Below, piece by piece: positions 1-5,809 of a DNA stretch of 5,809 bases. The DNA comes from an uncultured Clostridia bacterium. Lineage in GTDB: Bacteria > Bacillota > Clostridia > Christensenellales > Borkfalkiaceae. Under the pieces are notes generated by a model. It did no database searches. It was given only the letters and a program-made list of their open reading frames with translations, and was not told the DNA's origin. The stretch lies in NCBI GenBank assembly GCA_934254755.1, contig CAKQMM010000082.1, positions 1 through 5,809 of the forward strand, in the 5' to 3' direction. Position 1 is the first letter of the stretch. The number at the start of each line of letters is the position of its first letter. The position numbers were made by a program, and so were the translations under genes.

Positions 1-1
1 G

Positions 2-1960
2 TACTTAAAAAAGGCTAAAGACGTAATTTCTAACGCAAAATGCGGCGATTTTACGCCGTCAGAGTATAAGGACGACAACCCGTTTATCCCCGAAATCGAA
101 AAACTCACCGAAATTTTTATCAGGTATAACGACTATCTTAAAAAGTGCAACGCGCTCGATTTTGACGATTTGTTGATTTATGCGTTACGCCTTTTTGAAG
201 ATCACCCCGAAGTTTTGGAATATTATTCCGAAAAATTCCGTTACGTTCACGTGGATGAGTTTCAGGACACGAACGCCGTTCAGTTCAAAATCGTTAAAAT
301 GCTCGCGAGCGTACATAAAAACATTTTTGTCGTCGGGGACGACGATCAGAGCATTTACGGCTGGCGCGGCGCGAAAATCGCCAATATTTTAGACTTTGAA
401 AAGTCTTTTAAAGGCGCGCGCGTTTATAAGTTAGAGCAAAATTACCGCTCGACTAAAAACATTTTAAACGTCGCGAACTTAGTAATTAAAAACAACGATA
501 TGCGCAAGAAAAAGACCCTTTGGACGGATAACGACGCGGGACTTAAACCCGTTATGTACGTCGGAAACGAAGAGTCTGACGAGGCGCAATTCGTCGCGCT
601 CAATATAAAAGCCAAAATTTTAAACGGAGCGCGCGCTTCCGATTTTGCGGTTTTAATGCGCATAAACGCCTTGTCGCGCACGTTTGAACAAGAATTTTTA
701 AAATATAACGTTCCGTATAAAGTTTACGGCGGTTTTAAGTTCTTCGACCGTAAAGAAATTAAAGATTTAACGGCGTATTTGCGCGTGATTGAAAACCCGC
801 GCGATAACGAGTCGCTTATAAGGATAATAAACGTTCCGCGCCGCGGTATAGGCGAAAAAACCGTCGCCGCGCTGCGCGAGCAGGCAGACGCCGAAGGAAT
901 TTCTTTGTTCGACGAAATCGTCGATTATTCGTCGCTCGGAAAAGAAGGCGCGGTCAAAAACAAAATCGCGGCGTTTAAGCGTACGGTCACGGAACTCGTA
1001 ATCGACTCCGTTGATAAAAACGTAGCCGATATAATCAAAAACGTCATCGCTAAAACCGACTTTTTGTCTCAATTTGAAGAGCAGACGGAAGAAAATTTAT
1101 CTAAGCGCATGAACGTTGACGAATTGGTCGCGTCTGCAGAAGAGTTCGTTAAAACCAACCCGACTTTAACGCTTACCGACTATTTGAGCAGCATAACGCT
1201 CAGCAGCGACGTTGACGATATGGACAGCAGTAACTTCGTTACCGTCGCTACCATTCACGCCGTAAAAGGGCTTGAATTCAAGTACGTTTACGTCGTGGGG
1301 CTTGACGAAACGATTATCCCCACCTCTCGCGCGTGCAACGAAGTTGAAACGCTCGAAGAAGAGCGCAGGCTTATGTACGTTGCCGTAACGCGCGCCGAAA
1401 AAGAGCTTACGCTCACCCGCGCCCGCAGCAGATATTTGTACGGCGAAAGGCGCATAACCGAAGCGTCGCGCTTTTTGAAGGAAGTCGAGCCGCTTTTGGA
1501 TAACAAAAGTAAGCTTAACGATTATCCTACGTACGGCAAGCGCGATTATTCGGGTAAAAACGCCTCAAAATACGGCAATAATAATCAAAGCGGTTACGGC
1601 TCAAGCGGTTACGGTTCGCGCGGCGGCGAAACTTATCGCGACCGTAAAAACGGCGCGTATTCGTCGGGTAGCGAGTTCGGATATTATTCCGACGAAGCGC
1701 CTTCGCCTAAATTCGGCGGCGGTGCGGTCAAAAGTTTTTCGTCGGGGTATAGCGGAAACAAAAAGGTCGAAGCGAGTGCGGGCGGAACGACGTATAAACA
1801 AGGGCAGACGGTCGAGCATCAAAAATTCGGCGTAGGCACCGTTATAGCCGTCCGCAACGACGAAAGCGGACAAAAGGTTGACGTTGCCTTTAAGTCTTCG
1901 GGGATAAAAACCCTTGCCGCAAAATACGCGCCGATGAAGATAGTCGGTTCGAGCCGTTAA
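2..1960 (+). CDS. pcrA: ATP-dependent DNA helicase PcrA/UvrD (5' end outside window)
   Basis: Superfamily 1A 3'-5' DNA helicase used in repair, replication-fork and transcription-conflict processing. The reading frame is open from the window edge, so the gene is 5'-partial: 652 codons are visible and roughly 150 residues, including the Walker A motif, lie upstream. Counting from nt 2, visible motifs are ALDFDDLL before motif II, VDEFQDTN (motif II, about 84-91), GDDDQSIYGWRGA (motif III, 112-124), LEQNYRST (IV, 144-151), the 2B region FFDRKEIKDLTAYLRVI, TIHAVKGLEF (V, 417-426) and YVAVTRAEKEL (VI, about 459-469). A Gly/Ser/Tyr-rich linker (about 503-600) leads to a C-terminal Tudor-like domain (601-652; GQTVEHQKFGVGTVI and KYAPMKI), known in PcrA to contact RNA polymerase. 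The internal TTG at nt 170 is not the start, because conserved PcrA sequence precedes it. ligA follows after a repeat-filled spacer. Identification is by motif and overall similarity. Confidence 0.97.
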   Translation, partial: YLKKAKDVISNAKCGDFTPSEYKDDNPFIPEIEKLTEIFIRYNDYLKKCNALDFDDLLIYALRLFEDHPEVLEYYSEKFRYVHVDEFQDTNAVQFKIVKMLASVHKNIFVVGDDDQSIYGWRGAKIANILDFEKSFKGARVYKLEQNYRSTKNILNVANLVIKNNDMRKKKTLWTDNDAGLKPVMYVGNEESDEAQFVALNIKAKILNGARASDFAVLMRINALSRTFEQEFLKYNVPYKVYGGFKFFDRKEIKDLTAYLRVIENPRDNESLIRIINVPRRGIGEKTVAALREQADAEGISLFDEIVDYSSLGKEGAVKNKIAAFKRTVTELVIDSVDKNVADIIKNVIAKTDFLSQFEEQTEENLSKRMNVDELVASAEEFVKTNPTLTLTDYLSSITLSSDVDDMDSSNFVTVATIHAVKGLEFKYVYVVGLDETIIPTSRACNEVETLEEERRLMYVAVTRAEKELTLTRARSRYLYGERRITEASRFLKEVEPLLDNKSKLNDYPTYGKRDYSGKNASKYGNNNQSGYGSSGYGSRGGETYRDRKNGAYSSGSEFGYYSDEAPSPKFGGGAVKSFSSGYSGNKKVEASAGGTTYKQGQTVEHQKFGVGTVIAVRNDESGQKVDVAFKSSGIKTLAAKYAPMKIVGSSR

Positions 1961-1975
1961 GCTGTTGGCTCGTAG

Positions 1976-1994
1976 GGGTGAGCGTTGCTCGCCC
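1976..1994. repeat. Short GC-rich palindrome at left edge of repeat copy 1
   Basis: GGGTGAGC (1976-1983) pairs with GCTCGCCC (1987-1994) around a GTT loop: 8 pairs, one of them a T-G wobble. The right arm belongs to the 113-bp repeat, while the left arm is present only in front of copy 1 and is missing before copy 2 (where AACAAAG precedes). It resembles REP-type intergenic palindromes. No T-run follows, so it is not a canonical terminator. Confidence 0.7.
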
Positions 1995-2094
1995 GCATAG
2001 TTAAAAACTTGTTATGATTGTCATGTTGAGCGTAGCGAAATATCTCGCGGAAGCGAATCGCGAGTTAAATACGGGCGGCAATTCTCGTCCCCCT
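1982..2094. repeat. 113-bp intergenic repeat, copy 1
   Basis: This copy matches nt 2112-2224 at 111 of 113 positions with an exact offset of 130 bp. The unit has its own fold potential. GCCCG (1991-1995) can close with CGGGC (2072-2076). ATGTT (2023-2027) pairs with AATAT (2039-2043). CTCGCG (2044-2049) pairs perfectly with CGCGAG (2059-2064). The central TTGAGCG(N)AGCGAA core resembles, from memory, a palindromic repeat type common in intergenic regions of many bacteria. Copy number elsewhere in this genome cannot be seen. Confidence 0.9.
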
Positions 2095-2111
2095 CATGAA
2101 GTTTAACAAAG

Positions 2112-2224
2112 GCGTTGCTCGCCCGCATAGTTAAAAACTTGTTATAATTGTCATATTGAGCGTAGCGAAATATCTCGCGGAAGCGAATCGCGAGTTAAAT
2201 ACGGGCGGCAATTCTCGTCCCCCT
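2112..2224. repeat. 113-bp intergenic repeat, copy 2
   Basis: Direct repeat of 1982-2094, differing only at 2146 (A, against G at 2016) and 2155 (A, against G at 2025). The second change turns a G-T wobble into an A-T pair in the small stem ATATT (2153-2157) with AATAT (2169-2173), so the fold is kept. The 17-bp segment between copies (2095-2111) is not part of the shared unit. Near-identity suggests a recent duplication or gene conversion. Confidence 0.9.
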
Positions 2225-2236
2225 TGTTAAAGGGGG
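2219..2236. repeat. CCCCCTT/AAGGGGG palindrome
   Basis: CCCCCTT (2219-2225) and AAGGGGG (2230-2236) form a perfect 7-bp stem around a GTTA loop, overlapping the right end of repeat copy 2. It is followed by AATAAAAA rather than a T-run, so it is a palindromic repeat and not a plus-strand terminator. The segment TTTAACAAAGG between the two repeat copies (2102-2112) resembles the inverse complement of its loop region, which suggests fragments of one repeat family inserted in both orientations. Confidence 0.7.
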
Positions 2237-2304
2237 AATAAAAAGGGGATTGGCTAAGTTCAATAAGCAATTTTCTTTATTAAAAACCCGTAAACCAAGC
2301 GTAG

Positions 2305-2324
2305 GGCGGGGGCTTGCTCCCGCC
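2305..2324. repeat. GGCGGG/CCCGCC palindrome upstream of ligA
   Basis: GGCGGG (2305-2310) pairs with CCCGCC (2319-2324); the interior GGC/GCT continues the stem with one wobble, leaving a tiny loop. It is the most GC-rich stretch of the spacer and lies about 40 bp before the ligA start. No T-run follows. It is probably another REP-like intergenic palindrome. It occupies the area where a -35 for the TATAAA at 2331 would sit. Confidence 0.65.
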
Positions 2325-2353
2325 GGTTAATATAAAATTTATTCAAAAATCAC

Positions 2354-2360
2354 AAGGTGA
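2354..2360 (+). promoter_or_regulatory. Ribosome binding site of ligA
   Basis: AAGGTGA ends 3 nt before the ATG at 2364. Its AAGG or GGTGA part can pair with the 16S 3' end. This supports the ATG at 2364 over the second Met codon at 2376. Confidence 0.7.
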
Positions 2361-4313
<1,953 letters not shown>

Positions 4314-4335
4314 AATCTGAACGGCGGCGTAAGTG

Positions 4336-4378
4336 CAACCGTTTTAAAGCGCGCTAATGCGCTTTTGCGGTTGTTTTT
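4336..4378 (+). terminator. Intrinsic terminator of ligA
   Basis: CAACCG (4336-4341) pairs with CGGTTG (4368-4373), and inside it AAAGCGC (4346-4352) pairs with GCGCTTT (4359-4365) around a GCTAAT loop. TTTTT (4374-4378) follows directly. The position, 22 nt after the ligA stop, and the stem plus U-tract are textbook for rho-independent termination, separating ligA from the downstream unit. Confidence 0.92.
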
Positions 4379-4411
4379 ATAAAAAATAAACGCGAAAATA
4401 AATGCGCCCGC

Positions 4412-4440
4412 TTGTTTTTTTAAAAAAAGTATGTTATTAT
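4412..4440 (+). promoter_or_regulatory. Extended -10 sigma70-type promoter
   Basis: TTGTTT (4412-4417) is a partial -35. After exactly 17 nt comes TATTAT (4435-4440), one mismatch from TATAAT, preceded by a TGT triplet (4432-4434) giving an extended -10. The surrounding DNA is AT-rich. The predicted start is about G4446, so the transcript would begin with the GCGCG arm of the first hairpin. It lies directly after the ligA terminator and would drive the structured region and yicC. Confidence 0.75.
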
Positions 4441-4441
4441 A

Positions 4442-4488
4442 TATAGCGCGTGAGAGAGTGCAAGTGATTGCGGTCTTTGCGCGCTATA
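4442..4488 (+). other. GUGA-capped hairpin at the predicted transcript 5' end
   Basis: TATAGCGCG (4442-4450) pairs perfectly with CGCGCTATA (4480-4488). After a small internal loop, AGAGA (4453-4457) pairs with TCTTT (4474-4478, one wobble). After a G-G mismatch and a U-G pair, GCAA (4460-4463) pairs with TTGC (4468-4471), closed by GTGA (4464-4467), a GNRA-type tetraloop. With a start near 4446 the first four bases of the outer arm would be untranscribed, leaving a 5-bp GC clamp at the RNA 5' end. GNRA capping is typical of selected RNA structure. Confidence 0.65.
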
Positions 4489-4792
4489 CCTATTACACGC
4501 GGTAAATTTCCGCTAGCCGAGCGAGATTTGAACCGCATCAAGTTTAAGCGGCGCAAAATTTGTAAAATCGGCGTTAAACTCGCTTGCAATACGGTCAAGT
4601 ATTGCTGCGTTCGTTTGCCTTGATTTTTCTAAATTTATCGATGCTTAAATGCGTAGCACCTTAAACCGTATTTTTTAGGTGGTTTTAGCAAAGGTTTGCG
4701 CAGACGTATATAAATACTTCAAGCAAAGATTTGCCGAAACAGGCAAAAAAGACGGCTTTAAGGCTTGACGGGGTTCGAGTCCCGCTCGGCTA
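4446..4792 (+). ncRNA. Candidate structured RNA or long yicC leader, family unknown
   Basis: This gene-free stretch starts at the predicted transcription start and runs to the yicC ribosome site. In order it shows the GUGA hairpin (4442-4488), GCGG/CCGC (4499-4502 with 4510-4513), and then a long closing helix of 4514-4542 with 4764-4792. That helix is 29 gap-free positions with 26 pairs (24 Watson-Crick, 2 G-U), and it continues with small bulges to 4549/4755. Inside are GCAATAC/GTATTGC (4586-4592 with 4599-4605), CACCT/AGGTG (4657-4661 with 4677-4681) and TTTGCC/GGCAAA (4730-4735 with 4742-4747). AAGTATT (4597-4603) could alternatively pair with AATACTT (4713-4719). No terminator lies between it and yicC, so it may be a leader or be processed. 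I do not recognise a known RNA family. An aged inverted-repeat element is the alternative. Confidence 0.5.
4514..4792. repeat. Imperfect inverted repeat, arms 4514-4549 and 4755-4792
   Basis: The outermost 10 bp of the two arms (TAGCCGAGCG and CGCTCGGCTA) are perfectly complementary. The next 19 positions have three mismatches (4524/4782, 4535/4771, 4537/4769) and two wobbles (4527/4779, 4529/4777) without any gap. Pairing ends sharply outside the arms and I see no target-site duplication (flanks CCGC and AAGG), which argues mildly against a simple miniature transposon. The right arm contains GGTTCGAGTCCCG, which resembles a tRNA T-arm. Confidence 0.8.
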
Positions 4793-4799
4793 AAGGGGT
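4793..4799 (+). promoter_or_regulatory. Ribosome binding site of yicC
   Basis: AAGGGGT with GGGG ending 5 nt before the ATG at 4804. It begins at the base immediately after the right arm of the long helix, so it sits at the helix edge and is probably single-stranded when the helix is formed. It fixes the start at 4804. Confidence 0.75.
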
Positions 4800-4803
4800 A
4801 ACA

Positions 4804-5682
4804 ATGAAAAGCATGACCGGTTACGGTAAAGCCGAATATTCTGAAAACGGCGTTACCCTTACAGTTGAAATTAAAACGGTAAACAACAGGTTTTTAGACT
4901 TAACGCCTAAATATCCGCGCGCTTTTATGCCGCTTGAAGACGTTATCCGCAAATCTGTTCAGTCAAAAATTTCCCGCGGCAAAGCGGACTTATTCGTAAC
5001 TTATAAAGATACCCGCAAGGGCGCGGAAGAAATCGAAGTTGACTTAAATTTAGCAAGGGCTTACGTAGAGGCGGCAAAAAAAATCTCTTTTGAGTTTTCA
5101 GAACTTGAAAACGATTTTACCGTTTGTTCGCTTATGCGCACGCAAGACGTTTTAAAAGCGGCAGAATCTGCTTTCAGCGTTGAAGAAATCTCGCCGATTT
5201 TAAGCAGAGTTACCCTTAGCGCGTGCGATAACTTAAACGCCATGCGCGAGTTTGAGGGGGCAAAGCTTAAAAAAGACTTGCTTACGAGGCTTGAAACGGT
5301 TAAAAATCTCGTTGACGAAATTAAAAAACTTGCGCCGCTCGTAAGCGAAAATTATCGCGTTAAAATGTCCGAAAGGCTTAAAGAAATTTTGGGCGGCACC
5401 GAAATCGACGAAGCGCGCATTTTGCAAGAAACCGCCGTTTTTGCGGATAAATGCAATATCGACGAAGAAATTACCCGCCTTTATTCGCACATCGACCAGT
5501 TTAAGTCTATTGCGGACAGCGAAGGCGAAATTGGTAAAAAACTCGACTTTTTGGTGCAAGAGTTTAACCGCGAAGCGAACACCGTTTGCAGTAAGAGTAA
5601 CGACGTAGGGGTTACCGACGCCGCGCTCAAATTAAAGTGCGAAATCGAAAAAATTCGCGAACAAATTCAAAACGTAGAATAA
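4804..5682 (+). CDS. yicC: YicC/YloC family endoribonuclease
   Basis: Member of the YicC/YloC family, whose characterised members are endoribonucleases acting on RNA in the cytoplasm. The protein has 292 residues, normal for the family (E. coli about 287). The N-terminal YicC domain spans about 1-155, with the signature start MKSMTGYG, EIKTVNNRFLD (22-32), SRGKADL (57-63) and MREFEGAKL (147-155). The C-terminal DUF1732 domain (about 205-292) has QETAVFADKCNIDEEITRL, SHIDQF (228-233), KKLDFLVQEFNREANTVCSK and the closing EKIREQIQNVE. The frame stays open upstream to a TTG at 4765, but that extension runs through the structured region and lacks family similarity. The ATG at 4804 has a good ribosome site and the conserved N-terminus. 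An rpoZ-like gene follows after 54 nt, suggesting cotranscription. Confidence 0.96.
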   Translation: MKSMTGYGKAEYSENGVTLTVEIKTVNNRFLDLTPKYPRAFMPLEDVIRKSVQSKISRGKADLFVTYKDTRKGAEEIEVDLNLARAYVEAAKKISFEFSELENDFTVCSLMRTQDVLKAAESAFSVEEISPILSRVTLSACDNLNAMREFEGAKLKKDLLTRLETVKNLVDEIKKLAPLVSENYRVKMSERLKEILGGTEIDEARILQETAVFADKCNIDEEITRLYSHIDQFKSIADSEGEIGKKLDFLVQEFNREANTVCSKSNDVGVTDAALKLKCEIEKIREQIQNVE

Positions 5683-5736
5683 TCGCTATTTTCAAAGTGC
5701 GATTTGCCGATTTTTAGTATAAAAGGAGATAAAATT

Positions 5737-5809
5737 ATGATTAACGAACCGCCTATCGACGAACTTACCGGTTGCTTGGGTGAAGAATACAACGGCTCTA
5801 AATACGCGC
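5737..5809 (+). CDS. rpoZ: Probable RNA polymerase omega subunit (3' end outside window)
   Basis: Only 24 codons are visible, beginning MINEPPIDELTGCLGEE and ending at the window edge. The PPIDEL start followed by a short acidic stretch and SKYA matches the usual N-terminus of bacterial omega (a proline-serine/isoleucine motif, then a SKY or SRY tract). Omega helps assemble and stabilise RNA polymerase. The ribosome site is strong: AAGGAG at 5723-5728, 8 nt before the ATG. Position after yicC fits the common Firmicutes order yicC-remA-gmk-rpoZ, with the two middle genes missing here. The short visible part keeps this call provisional; a small unrelated protein is possible. Confidence 0.65.
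   Translation, partial: MINEPPIDELTGCLGEEYNGSKYA

Noticed and set aside
442..1873. Minus-strand open frames antisense to pcrA (442-681, 767-1072, 1288-1506, 1601-1873)
   Set aside because: They lie wholly opposite a strongly conserved gene, show no recognisable domain and no ribosome sites, and are typical shadow frames.
2014..2106. A 30-codon frame in repeat copy 1
   Set aside because: No ribosome site, composed of repeat sequence, and both ATG codons are lost in copy 2.
2231..2300. A ligA promoter such as TTGGCT (2250-2255) with an AT-rich -10
   Set aside because: The nearest -10-like hexamers are poorly matched and at the wrong spacing (about 20 nt).
4514..4792. A tRNA gene, possibly with an intron, suggested by GGTTCGAGTCCCG and the TAGCCGAG/CTCGGCTA acceptor-like pairing
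   Set aside because: There is no D-loop GG, no plausible anticodon arm, the T-stem does not pair properly with a 7-nt loop, and the 5' arm continues to pair with the T-arm region as one long helix.
4446..4792. tmRNA, RNase P RNA, SRP RNA or T-box leader
   Set aside because: Hallmarks are missing: no TTCGAC near a tmRNA 5' end or tag ending in LAA, no GAGGAAAGTCC of RNase P, no GGAAGGAAGCAGC-like SRP loop, and no TGGNACCGCG T-box. I cannot exclude a divergent member without a covariance search.
4765..4803. Longer yicC product beginning at TTG 4765
   Set aside because: The extra 13 residues are translated from the helix arm, and the family N-terminus MKSMTGYG begins exactly at the ATG 4804, which has its own ribosome site.
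5681..5715. Terminator after yicC from AATCGC (5681-5686) and GCGATT (5699-5704)
   Set aside because: The stem is only 6 bp with a 12-nt loop, and the T-run (5711-5715) is 6 nt away from it.

Overview
The window looks like a chromosomal housekeeping segment from a Firmicutes-type bacterium, most likely an uncultured clostridial lineage. The evidence is the pcrA-ligA adjacency, a PcrA with a C-terminal Tudor-type RNA-polymerase-binding domain, a YicC/YloC family RNase followed by an rpoZ-like gene, and good Shine-Dalgarno sites. Base composition is moderate, and codon use mixes AT-rich Lys/Phe/Leu codons with GCG/CGC. The exact taxon cannot be read from the sequence. All genes seen are on the plus strand.

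Layout. Nucleotides 2-1960 encode all but the N-terminus of the helicase PcrA/UvrD. Nucleotides 1961-2363 are a gene-free spacer packed with palindromic and tandem repeats: a 113-bp unit present twice with a 130-bp period, plus three separate short palindromes. Nucleotides 2364-4313 encode a complete NAD-dependent DNA ligase, LigA, closed by a strong intrinsic terminator at 4336-4378. Nucleotides 4379-4803 hold no protein gene. Instead there is an extended -10 promoter (4412-4440) followed by about 350 nt with heavy RNA-structure potential: a hairpin capped by a GNRA-type loop at the predicted 5' end, then a 29-bp gap-free imperfect helix joining 4514-4542 to 4764-4792, enclosing about 220 nt with further hairpins. 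Its right end abuts the ribosome binding site of yicC (4804-5682). A 54-nt gap then leads to the first 24 codons of a probable rpoZ (5737 onward), cut by the window edge.

Function. PcrA and LigA are a DNA-repair/replication pair (unwinding and nick sealing). YicC and RpoZ belong to RNA metabolism and transcription. The two blocks are separated by the ligA terminator and the new promoter, so they are probably separate transcription units.

The most interesting item is the structured region upstream of yicC. I could not match it to tRNA, tmRNA, RNase P RNA, SRP RNA or a T-box from their hallmark motifs. It is a candidate long structured leader or stand-alone RNA. An old inverted-repeat element is the main alternative.
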